NCBI GenBank assembly: GCA_022574595.1
Contig: JACZRS010000010.1
Location: forward strand, 62,001-126,000
Direction: 5' to 3'
Length of the DNA: 64,000 bases
Source of the DNA: Planctomycetota bacterium
GTDB lineage: Bacteria; Planctomycetota; Phycisphaerae; Phycisphaerales; SM1A02
The notes below the pieces were generated by a model that worked only from the letters and a program-made list of their open reading frames with translations, was not told the origin of the DNA and ran no database searches. A program made the position numbers and the translations under genes. Positions within the stretch are counted from its first letter, which is position 1, and each line of letters begins with the position of its first letter. Shown one piece after another: positions 35,826-43,821 of this stretch.

Positions 35826-37118
35826 ATGTTAAGAACATTTGTACCTATTGGTCTCATGACCTGCTGCTTGTATTCAAGCGATACATTTGGACAAACGCCT
35901 GATGCAGATCGCTCCAATCAAACAAATCCTATTTCACTTGCTGATTCTCTTGTTCCGCTGATCGATCATTTTAATAGTGGTAAAGGCAAATCACGTTTTG
36001 TCGCACTCTTATCTTCAACATGCCCAGCCTGTGTATTTGGTGCAAAGGCAATCAAGGCATCTGTCTTAGACGCTTATCCCGATGCGGACATACAAGTCAG
36101 TATCGTATGGATCGATATGTTGCCCCGCGACAATGAACAAGCTGCAATCAAATCATCATTCATCTTTGACGATTCGAGAGTGCAACAGTTCTATGATCCG
36201 AATCGCAAGTCTGGTTACGCCATAGGCAAGGATTTGCTCAACGAAAATGTCGGTCCGGCATGGGATATCTATCTGTACTACAAAGCTGAGGCCGAATGGA
36301 AAAGCAAGCCTCCTAAGCCGATTGATTGGATGCACCAACTGGGTGGCGGACGGCGTGCAGATGCTTCGCGATTTACACCTGGGCAAGCCTTGGTTAAAGC
36401 GCTAAGCAATGCTACGGCAAAGATTCTGAAGGTAACTCCTGTCGAAACAGTAATAGCAGTTGAATCACAGGAAGGTGAATTGCCCAATGAAGGAAGCAAC
36501 ATCAATGGCCGCGTTTTTAGAATCAAAGGAATGGGTTGCCAGAAATGCGCCAACTTAATTGGGAGTACTCTTTCCAAACTTAAAGGTGTTACAGAAGCTG
36601 GGGCGAGTTTTGAGCAGGGTCTGGCCTGGGTTGGGTTTGGCGAAAACAATACTATTGATGACATTAAACTAATTAAAGCTATCACCGATATTGGCTTTGA
36701 AGCAAGTGTTGTTGAAAACGCCATTATTCGGACAGGGGAATCGTCAAAGGCCAATGCCAGAAAGCGCGAGACTAATATGACGCAGGTTAGTAAAGACAAT
36801 CAAGCTAACCTTCAGCTACTTGTATTTCCTGGCTGTCCCAATAGTCCAGAACTGCATACAAGGTTAACCAAAGCACTTGCCGACCTTGGAGTTAAACTCG
36901 AAATAAAACTAATCGATTTACAACAGCTGGACAAGGCTGATCTGCGATTGCGTTATGGTGCGCCCACAATCCTGATCAATGGGCTTGATTTGATGGGTGA
37001 TGATCCTGCTGCTCAGGGTGCTTTGCAATGCCGAATATATCCCGATGGAGACCTTCCCAGTGTGGCGGATCTCGTCAAACAGCTGCAGATACATACCAAA
37101 TTGCCGCGGGAAAACTGA
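35826..37118 (+). CDS. Secreted thioredoxin-HMA-thioredoxin-like fusion protein
   Basis: The 430-residue protein starts at ATG 35826, 7 bases after AGGAG; the frame is open from 35628 but that part overlaps the previous gene. A signal peptide (to about residue 23) is followed by a thioredoxin-like domain with a CPAC centre (Cys66, Cys69). An HMA heavy-metal domain follows (about 227-295; GMGCQKC, Cys238 and Cys241). A second thioredoxin-like domain (about 328-425) has LLVFPGCPNSPELH and the cis-proline-like YGAPTILINGLDL. The set suggests periplasmic thiol-based capture or reduction of a metal such as copper or mercury. No mercuric reductase or P-type ATPase is present nearby. Confidence 0.7.
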   Translation: MLRTFVPIGLMTCCLYSSDTFGQTPDADRSNQTNPISLADSLVPLIDHFNSGKGKSRFVALLSSTCPACVFGAKAIKASVLDAYPDADIQVSIVWIDMLPRDNEQAAIKSSFIFDDSRVQQFYDPNRKSGYAIGKDLLNENVGPAWDIYLYYKAEAEWKSKPPKPIDWMHQLGGGRRADASRFTPGQALVKALSNATAKILKVTPVETVIAVESQEGELPNEGSNINGRVFRIKGMGCQKCANLIGSTLSKLKGVTEAGASFEQGLAWVGFGENNTIDDIKLIKAITDIGFEASVVENAIIRTGESSKANARKRETNMTQVSKDNQANLQLLVFPGCPNSPELHTRLTKALADLGVKLEIKLIDLQQLDKADLRLRYGAPTILINGLDLMGDDPAAQGALQCRIYPDGDLPSVADLVKQLQIHTKLPREN

Positions 37119-37230
37119 CTTATTACAGCCTTGGATTGGCGTTTGGCCGACCTTCTCCTATACACTTAGTACTTCGCTCAAGGCTATCTATTTTGGATGC
37201 GTCTTCGTAGCGTAGCTTTTAGGGCGGAGC

Positions 37231-39891
37231 ATGATCCAGCAAGGCGATCAATCTCAACCTATTACTGGCGAAACAGTTGTCACAACATTGTTGCTGACTG
37301 ACCTTGTTGATTCGACCAAACTCGTTGAACAGTTAGGCGACGCCAAGGCTGCGGAGATTTTCGTTCGTAATGATCGAGTAGCACGCGATCTACTTAAACA
37401 ATATAACGGCAAAGAAATCGACAAGACGGACGGCTTCTTATTTCTATTCGTTCGCCCAATTGACGCGGTTCTTTATTCAATTGCATATCACCATGCGCTT
37501 AAGGGCTTATCCGAGCAAACAAGCATTAAACTTTCAGCCAGAGCGGGGATTCATTTGGGTGAGGTAATTTTACACCGCAACAGCCCCGATGATGTTTCCC
37601 GAGGTGCTAAGCCGATTGAGGTTGAAGGGATCGCTAAACCTTTAGCTGCGCGCATCATGTCACTTGCACAAGGTGGACAAACATTAATCACCCAGGCTGC
37701 ATTTGATCTGGCCAGGCGTGGTGTTGTTGGTAGTGATGCAGCTCCAGAAGGCACTGCATGGGTGGCTCACGGTCTATACATGTTAAAAGGTGTTGATGAA
37801 CCAGTAGAAATATTTGAAGCCGGCGTGAAAGGTGTGGCACCACTAAGCGCACCGCCAGATACTGAAAAAGCTAAAAGATCAGTCGCTGCTGGAGATGAAG
37901 AAACACTAGGTTGGAGGCCGGCAATGGGATTGGATATCCCTCACAGAACAGGTTGGAGACTGGAACGTAAAATTGGCGAGGGAGGATTTGGAGAAGTTTG
38001 GCTGGCAGTTCATAAGCGAACTAAGAATCGCAGAGTATTTAAGTTCTGCTTTGATGCGGATCGTCTTCGCTCATTAAAGAGAGAGTTGACGCTCTTTCGA
38101 CTGTTGCGCGATGCTCTGGGTGATCGCAAAGACATTGCGCGGCTATATGAGGTTCAACTTGAAGAGCCGCCATTCTTTTTGGAAAGTGAATTCACTCCTA
38201 GTGGAAGCTTGATAGATTGGGCTGAGTCGCAAGGCGGAATCAATAATGTCCCAATTGAGACGCGTTTGGATATGGTAGCCCGAACCGCCAGAGCGGTAGC
38301 TGCTGCCCATTCAGTTGGAATCCTTCACAAAGACATAAAGCCCGGTAACATACTTGTGTACGAAGATGAGAGCGGCCAACCGCGACCACGCCTGGCGGAT
38401 TTCGGTATTGGAACATTGACAGATCGGGATCAATTGACCGGTCGCAACATTACCATGGCCGGGTTTACTTCCGATCTGGGTTCGGATGATTCTTCTCTGG
38501 CGACAACACGCATGTACTCACCGCCGGAGCTGTTAGCAGGTAGACCGTTTACCGTGCTAGGGGATATCTACGCGGTGGGCGTTTTTATGTATCAGATGGT
38601 GGTGGGGGATCTCGATAGGCCGTTGGCACAGGGTTGGGAGAGAGATGTCGCTGATAGTTGTCTGCGCGATGATATTGCTGTTTGTGTTGAGGGTGATGAA
38701 GAGCAGCGCATGGGAAGTGCGCAGGGATTGGCCAAGCGGCTTGAAACATTGCCTCAACGCCGACGCGCCGCCTGGCGCAAGCGCCTCTCTCGCATTGGTG
38801 CTGTGTCAGCTGTCGTACTAGCGGTTCTCCTGGTGATTACGGGATGGCTTTTACTCCATGAGCGCGACCTCCGTAGGCAGATCACGGCTCAATATCAAAG
38901 AGCCGAAGTTAAGTTAGCTGACAAATTGTGGCTTGATGGCGACTTTGAAAGCGCCGAGGTGCACTATCGGGTGGCGCTCAAGTACTACCGTCAGCAATTA
39001 GGCGATGAATCGCTGGAAGTGGCCGAAATCTTGAACAGCCTAGGGGCATGCCTGAGGCCTAGGGCAATGTTCACCGAGGCTGAGCAGAGTTACCGCCTGG
39101 CGCTCAACATTCGGCGTCGGCTGGCGATCGGCGAGAACGAGGTTTTGATTGCCCAGAGTCTTAACAGTCTGGCGTTATGTTATCTGGATCAGGATAGGTA
39201 TGCTAATGCTGAACCGCTTTTGCATGAATGTTTGGAATTGATGCAAAGGCTCGGTCTTGACGACGTTCAACCCTTCTACTATGCCCGAATCCTGGACAAG
39301 CTGGCTATGTGCCTGGCGGAACGGAAAGAGTTCGTAAGAGCCGAGCGACAATTCCTTGAGTCCCTGGCGCTGAAGGAGGCGGAGTTCGGTAACGAGCATT
39401 CATCGGTTGCCAAGACCCGCCACGCTCTCGCCCAGTTGATGTTCGACCAAGGTGATTTCGAGCAGGCGGAAGGATGGTGCCACGAGGCCCTTGAACTGCA
39501 AGTAACGTTGCTCCGCGAGCAGCACCCGGACATTGCCGACTCCTTGCATTTGCTCGGTGAGATTCACATAAAGCTCAGTGAGTTTGGAGAGGCCGAGATC
39601 CAACTGCGCAAGGCCCTTGCCATCCGGGAGAATGAATCTCCTCCGGTTCTGTCACGAATCGCCGAGACACAAAGCGCTCTGGGGGGGTGTCTAGTAGATT
39701 TGGGCCGTTATGAACAGGCGGAGCCGCTGCTTATCGACAGCTTGCCAATCCTGCGCGATCGCTGGGGGCAACAAAACCAGCGAACACAGGCAGTGGTTGC
39801 CAGTCTTATTGAACTATATCATGCCTGGGGCAAGCCCCAGCGTGCCGAACCGTATCGTGCGATGCAGCAGCAAGGAGCCGGATCACCCTGA
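37231..39891 (+). CDS. Fusion: class III nucleotide cyclase, Ser/Thr kinase, membrane helix, TPR repeats
   Basis: The 886-residue protein has an N-terminal class III cyclase domain (about 15-200). Both metal aspartates are visible (Asp24 in LLTDLVDST and Asp67 in DKTDGFL), along with AGIHLGEV. A Hanks-type kinase domain follows (about 240-510): glycine loop GEGGFGEVW (249-257), Lys271 in RVFKFCF, HKDIKPGN (366-373; HKD instead of HRD) and DFG (390-392). One membrane helix (about 521-541) leads to extracellular or periplasmic TPR repeats (about 556-880; repeated AExxYRxALxIRRRL-type units). Both enzymes would lie in the cytoplasm with a TPR sensor outside. The 3' half is more GC-rich. Confidence 0.87.
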   Translation: MIQQGDQSQPITGETVVTTLLLTDLVDSTKLVEQLGDAKAAEIFVRNDRVARDLLKQYNGKEIDKTDGFLFLFVRPIDAVLYSIAYHHALKGLSEQTSIKLSARAGIHLGEVILHRNSPDDVSRGAKPIEVEGIAKPLAARIMSLAQGGQTLITQAAFDLARRGVVGSDAAPEGTAWVAHGLYMLKGVDEPVEIFEAGVKGVAPLSAPPDTEKAKRSVAAGDEETLGWRPAMGLDIPHRTGWRLERKIGEGGFGEVWLAVHKRTKNRRVFKFCFDADRLRSLKRELTLFRLLRDALGDRKDIARLYEVQLEEPPFFLESEFTPSGSLIDWAESQGGINNVPIETRLDMVARTARAVAAAHSVGILHKDIKPGNILVYEDESGQPRPRLADFGIGTLTDRDQLTGRNITMAGFTSDLGSDDSSLATTRMYSPPELLAGRPFTVLGDIYAVGVFMYQMVVGDLDRPLAQGWERDVADSCLRDDIAVCVEGDEEQRMGSAQGLAKRLETLPQRRRAAWRKRLSRIGAVSAVVLAVLLVITGWLLLHERDLRRQITAQYQRAEVKLADKLWLDGDFESAEVHYRVALKYYRQQLGDESLEVAEILNSLGACLRPRAMFTEAEQSYRLALNIRRRLAIGENEVLIAQSLNSLALCYLDQDRYANAEPLLHECLELMQRLGLDDVQPFYYARILDKLAMCLAERKEFVRAERQFLESLALKEAEFGNEHSSVAKTRHALAQLMFDQGDFEQAEGWCHEALELQVTLLREQHPDIADSLHLLGEIHIKLSEFGEAEIQLRKALAIRENESPPVLSRIAETQSALGGCLVDLGRYEQAEPLLIDSLPILRDRWGQQNQRTQAVVASLIELYHAWGKPQRAEPYRAMQQQGAGSP

Positions 39892-39966
39892 CGATTCTGG
39901 TCCGCTACAAGCCAGCGCGTTCGTACCGCACTCACGGACGTGAGCTTGCCGGTCACAACAACGGGT

Positions 39967-40698
39967 CTAGCGCCGGCGGCGCTTCCGATTCCCAAGCACT
40001 GCCAATCCCAGCAGACAAATCGTACCTGGTGCAGGAATGTCCGAAAACTCCACTCCGCGGAGGGAGATTCGATAATCACCGACAAACAGCTCGCCATCGC
40101 CGGACCATCCATCGATCGCGCCCAAGCCGCCAAAGCCGTCCGGTCCGGATATTTCGGTCCGCGTATCCAGGTCAAAGATATTGAGTCCAGCACTTTGCGG
40201 CACGTTATTAAAGCGTGTGATGGCTAAGTAGTAGAGACCTGGTGTGACCACACCTGCATGCCCGTCATCTGTTATGGGCGTGAGTAACGACTGTAATGAC
40301 CCGGTGTTAGGATGATCATTGTTTCCGACTATCCCAAAGGCATCGTCTGCCATGACGCCAGGTTGAAAAAGCCAAAGCATCGTGTCGAATGTGGCGAACG
40401 CGTTGCCGAGTTCTCCATCCATTTCATCGGTGGTAGCTCTAAACATCGCTGGATCGACAATATTGATTATGAACATATCCTCAAAATCTATAAGTTCACC
40501 AGAGCTGATGGTACCTCCAAGGTTTCCGTTGATGAATGAAAGCGTGCCCATGCCCATGGTGGGTTGGGCAAAGGCGGGGAGATTGCCCGCATCCATCATT
40601 TCCTCCCACTTCGGTCCGGCGGGGGGATGGGCCAAGGCAACAGTTGAGCCAATGGCCATCGTTACAATGACGACAAATAGCGTTCGAACTCTCTTCAT
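39967..40698 (-). CDS. Secreted PEP-CTERM-like surface protein
   Basis: The 243-residue protein starts at ATG 40698, 7 bases after AGGAG on its strand. It has a signal peptide (to about residue 23, ending VALAHPP) and a beta-rich, Asp/Gly-rich middle. The C terminus has a PEP-CTERM-like tripartite tail: IPAPG, a short hydrophobic stretch and an Arg-rich end (NRKRRRR). Such tails direct sorting to the envelope by exosortase-like enzymes. The hydrophobic part is short. A function is not evident. It runs convergently with the kinase gene. Confidence 0.75.
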   Translation of the reverse strand: MKRVRTLFVVIVTMAIGSTVALAHPPAGPKWEEMMDAGNLPAFAQPTMGMGTLSFINGNLGGTISSGELIDFEDMFIINIVDPAMFRATTDEMDGELGNAFATFDTMLWLFQPGVMADDAFGIVGNNDHPNTGSLQSLLTPITDDGHAGVVTPGLYYLAITRFNNVPQSAGLNIFDLDTRTEISGPDGFGGLGAIDGWSGDGELFVGDYRISLRGVEFSDIPAPGTICLLGLAVLGNRKRRRR

Positions 40699-40962
40699 GA
40701 TACTTCTCCTCACATCCAGACCTAGGCTGGCCCACAGGCCGATTTAACCCAGAATCCTTCTCGTGAAGCTAACAGCTTTGGGGAGTAGAGTAAAGAAAAA
40801 TAAAACGATTTGGATTGCATTTCCCTAGTTATCTTGCCCAATCTCACTCAGTATGCCTATTTAGGCCGATATTGGTGGGATCAACAGGTAGATTTTTTTG
40901 CCTATTGCTAGGAACGAGTCTTTGGTAGCGTCTTGCGGTATGCTTCCAGCCACCTCGCCGGT

Positions 40963-40983
40963 TTGAGAGATTCGTCCTCTCAA
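40963..40983 (+). promoter_or_regulatory. Hairpin in the divergent gap upstream of the MBL-fold gene
   Basis: TTGAGAG (40963-40969) and CTCTCAA (40977-40983) form a perfect 7-bp arm palindrome about 30 bases before the start at 41013. It could be an operator or a leader hairpin. The rest of the gap 40699-41012 shows no clear promoter. Confidence 0.3.
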
Positions 40984-41012
40984 CGGTAGCTGAGACGAAC
41001 AAGGACAAAGCG

Positions 41013-41753
41013 ATGCAGGTGCTAATTCTCGGTGTTGGTGACGCCTTTACCAAACGGCATTTCAATACCAGCGCACTAATTGAGCATGGCGAGCGGTATT
41101 TACTCCTTGATTGCCCTACACCTATTAACCGTGTACTTCATGATGTAACTTCAATTAATGACTGGACAGTCGGGCTTGAATCAATTGATGACATTATCAT
41201 TACACATTTGCACGGCGATCATTGCAGCGGGCTTGAGGCATTTGGATTTTGGCGTTACTTCTATTCTAAGAGTAACAATAAATCTTCATTACCTTGCATA
41301 CACACAAGTAAGTTAGCAGCTGATCGACTTTGGGAGCGATTTGCGCCTGCGATGGATCGTGCCAATTCCGATAGTCCAGCTACTCTAAGTGATTATTATG
41401 ATCTAAAGATACTAACGCCTGGTGCAGAATCTCAAGTATGTGGTTTAAGTATTAAATGTCGTTTCACCGGTCACCCGATTCCGACTGTTGGTTTACTAAT
41501 TAGCGATGGCTCGGCAACTCTGGGGTGGTCTAGCGACACCCCTTACGATGAAGAACATATAAAGTGGCTTAGCGCAGCGGATGTAATTGTGCATGAATCG
41601 GGTCCAGCTCCATCTCATACACCGATCGAGGATCTAAATGCGCTTCCCGATGAACTGCGCGCAAAGATGAGATTGATCCACCTGGCGGACGACTTTGATT
41701 ATTCATCCACGGATATTAAGCCTTTGCAAGAAGGTGAAGTGATCGAATTTTGA
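41013..41753 (+). CDS. MBL-fold metallohydrolase (RNase Z-like superfamily)
   Basis: The 246-residue protein starts at ATG 41013 after AAGGA. It has the metallo-beta-lactamase-fold zinc motif THLHGDH (His65, His67, Asp69, His70), the early strand LILGVGDAFTKRHFNTSALI, a GHPIPTVGLLISDG segment, WSSDTPYDE with a metal-ligand aspartate, and VIVHESG. The organisation resembles RNase Z-like and related hydrolases rather than beta-lactamases. It lacks a signal peptide and should act in the cytoplasm. The substrate is unknown; RNA or phosphodiester processing is possible. Confidence 0.8.
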   Translation: MQVLILGVGDAFTKRHFNTSALIEHGERYLLLDCPTPINRVLHDVTSINDWTVGLESIDDIIITHLHGDHCSGLEAFGFWRYFYSKSNNKSSLPCIHTSKLAADRLWERFAPAMDRANSDSPATLSDYYDLKILTPGAESQVCGLSIKCRFTGHPIPTVGLLISDGSATLGWSSDTPYDEEHIKWLSAADVIVHESGPAPSHTPIEDLNALPDELRAKMRLIHLADDFDYSSTDIKPLQEGEVIEF

Positions 41754-41773
41754 AGATTGTAACAACAGCTCCA

Positions 41774-42187
41774 TTATGTTGATTGGGAATTGCTGTTTCG
41801 ACTCCAAACTGGAGGCACGAAGATAAACGTAGTGATAACCAGGGCTGCGAAGAGTACATAAATTACGGTAAAGACCCAAGGATTAAATTCATAAAAGATA
41901 ACATCCCTGAGCAATCTTCCAACGAAAGAAATGTCTTCTTGAGATACTTGACCAGCATGTCTTCGAAGTGCATTCTCCCAAACGGTGAGTGGGCACGCTA
42001 TGCCAAAGACTGTTTCAGATGCAACTGCAATTATTGCTAATACATGTACAGCCCGAAATTTCAGATTTCGTATCCATTGCCATTTCTTAACTGCACCGAT
42101 CACTATTGCGATTTCACCACCAATAATAAACGTTATGAACATTATGTGAATGAAAACCAACAGATCAGCGAGTAAGCCGTACAGCAT
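41774..42187 (-). CDS. DUF2784-family membrane protein
   Basis: The 137-residue protein has four hydrophobic helices (first: LLADLLVFIHIMFITFIIGG) with the features of DUF2784: FIHxxF in helix 1, NxxFRxxH between helices 1 and 2 (here NLKFRAVHVLAI), CPLTVWENALRR and a final conserved helix. It is an inner-membrane protein of unknown function. It lies convergently with the MBL-fold gene, 20 bases apart. Confidence 0.82.
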   Translation of the reverse strand: MLYGLLADLLVFIHIMFITFIIGGEIAIVIGAVKKWQWIRNLKFRAVHVLAIIAVASETVFGIACPLTVWENALRRHAGQVSQEDISFVGRLLRDVIFYEFNPWVFTVIYVLFAALVITTFIFVPPVWSRNSNSQST

Positions 42188-42264
42188 GATCGACCCTTAT
42201 CTTCATAGGATCATAACTCTATCGGCACAGTAAGGCAGACGTTGATAGCAGCACAAAAACGATC

Positions 42265-42300
42265 GAACCCCCTGTATTGCGGCAGGCGATAAGGGGGTTC
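42265..42300. promoter_or_regulatory. Hairpin in front of a small membrane-peptide gene
   Basis: GAACCCCCT (42265-42273) and AGGGGGTTC (42292-42300) form a perfect 9-bp stem with an 18-base loop, ending 56 bases before the small gene at 42356. The short repeat GATCGAAC occurs before it (42261) and after it. It may be a terminator for an upstream transcript or a 5' leader structure. Confidence 0.45.
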
Positions 42301-42355
42301 AAGATCGAACCTTCGGATATGGCAATTACCATATACAAAGGTAAGGAGGATAAAG

Positions 42356-42529
42356 ATGAATCTCAAAAAGATCATCTATCGACTATTAATTGCAATTTTA
42401 CTAAACTTGGCAGGAAAATCAATACAAATTATTCATAAAATAGCAAAAAAAGGCCTAATATGTAAAGATAGAGACGGTTCTAAACCGCCTCTACCGGAGT
42501 TGAAGGCGAACAGCGCCGCTCCAACATAA
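42356..42529 (+). CDS. 57-residue putative membrane peptide
   Basis: A short frame from ATG 42356 to TAA 42527-42529 is preceded by an excellent ribosome binding site (AAGGAGGAT, 4-5 bases before the start). The product begins MNLKKIIYRLLIAILLNLAG: two lysines, then a hydrophobic segment of about 15 residues. A basic amphipathic stretch follows (HKIAKKGLICK), then a polar Pro-containing tail. It resembles a single-pass membrane or toxin-like peptide. It is flanked by two hairpins and stands alone between convergent and divergent neighbours. No family was recognised. Confidence 0.55.
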   Translation: MNLKKIIYRLLIAILLNLAGKSIQIIHKIAKKGLICKDRDGSKPPLPELKANSAAPT

Positions 42530-42549
42530 ATGGGTGGTTGCCGTGTTTA

Positions 42550-42585
42550 TGTTGCGTATTTATGTGGAAAAGCCCATACGCAACA
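42550..42585 (+). terminator. Hairpin after the small membrane-peptide gene
   Basis: TGTTGCGTAT (42550-42559) pairs perfectly with ATACGCAACA (42576-42585) over a 16-base loop, 20 bases after the small gene's stop, followed by TTCTATAT. It is a plausible terminator without a full T run. Confidence 0.5.
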
Positions 42586-42684
42586 TTCTATATGAGGATA
42601 GAAATAGCCATCTAAATACACTGAATGTGAGAAAAGGTAATTTCGGCAACATTACAAGCTAGTTAGATGTAACTTACGCTCAAC

Positions 42685-43821
42685 CTAGTAGCGCTTTAGT
42701 AAGAAGTAGAACAATTGGCCATTTGATTTGAGGTTGCCCGCGATATCCCCAGCCTGTTTGCCAACGCCCATATAGATGTCGGCACGGCCTGGCCCCTTGA
42801 TGGCACCACCAGTATCTTGATTCAGCATCAAACGCACATAACGAGAAGGCTCGCCCCTTGCATTCTCAATACTAGTGTCAACCAGAAATATCCCAGCTTG
42901 TGGAAACACACTATTGTCCATGGCCAGTGAAGCATGCGGGGTAAGTGCGACTCCAATTGAACCCTTTGGCCAATCGCTGTCACGACTTTCTTTAAAAAAA
43001 ACATACCGATCATTTTCAAGCATTTTCTCCAGGACTAACTTAGGTGAGCGACCGTAGATTTCCCTTATCTTCTGCATGCTCATTTCATCAGGTTTGGAAA
43101 GTCCAGCTGAGATTAACAATTTGCCTAAGCTCGTGTATTGATGTTTGTTTGTAGTGGTGTAGCTGATGAACAAATTTGAGCCATCTTCCAAGAGCAGCTT
43201 TGCAGAACCATTTACCTGAATTAGATATACGCTTAGCGGATCTTCTAACCAGGCAATTTCGTAACCATCTAATAGTTTGCTGGACTCTATTTCGTATCGA
43301 GTTGGCGACTGCGAGTCTCTATATTCATAGAAATTTTCTGGTAAAGAGTAAAGTGGATAGTTGAATTGTTCACTTTGAGTTGAGCTGGCTAAGTATTGTG
43401 GCGCGAAGTAACCAGTAAATAAGACAGTGCCTCGCCCATCATTGCCTACTGATTGGTAAATATTAAATTGCAACATGATGCTAGTTGCAAATTCTTTGGC
43501 ATCGGTTGATTGCAAAAGTGTGTTGCGGAATGTGACCAGGCTTTGCCTTGCTTGCTGATGTGTTAATAAGGCAAAGGGCGGATTATATTTAAACGTGTTT
43601 GTTGAAGTTTCAAACCATACCAGGCTTTGGTCAATTGATCTAAGCAGACCTTGGCTTTTGTTTCTAAACGCCTCTTCTAAATATGGTCGTTGCGAAGCGT
43701 CAGTAATTAGTGTCAGGTTTTGTATATGCAAGGATTCCTGGCAGCCACAAATACCAGCAAGTATCATTACAAGCAGAAGTCTTAAGCTACTGATTAATAT
43801 GTTAATTTGCTTGGTACGCAA
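42685..43821 (-). CDS. mltA: MltA-type lytic murein transglycosylase
   Basis: The 378-residue protein has an N-terminal hydrophobic signal with a possible lipobox (ending AGICGC). The MltA domain and C-terminal 3D domain are clear: FTGYFAPQYLAS, YEIAWLEDPLSVYLIQVNGS, GVALTPHASLAMD and the 3D-type end MLNQDTGGAIKGPGRADIYM with GVGKQAGDIAG, which contains the catalytic aspartate region. MltA cleaves peptidoglycan glycan strands with formation of 1,6-anhydro ends. Its start overlaps the end of the upstream amidohydrolase gene by 20 bases. Its presence implies a peptidoglycan wall. Confidence 0.92.
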   Translation of the reverse strand: MRTKQINILISSLRLLLVMILAGICGCQESLHIQNLTLITDASQRPYLEEAFRNKSQGLLRSIDQSLVWFETSTNTFKYNPPFALLTHQQARQSLVTFRNTLLQSTDAKEFATSIMLQFNIYQSVGNDGRGTVLFTGYFAPQYLASSTQSEQFNYPLYSLPENFYEYRDSQSPTRYEIESSKLLDGYEIAWLEDPLSVYLIQVNGSAKLLLEDGSNLFISYTTTNKHQYTSLGKLLISAGLSKPDEMSMQKIREIYGRSPKLVLEKMLENDRYVFFKESRDSDWPKGSIGVALTPHASLAMDNSVFPQAGIFLVDTSIENARGEPSRYVRLMLNQDTGGAIKGPGRADIYMGVGKQAGDIAGNLKSNGQLFYFLLKRY

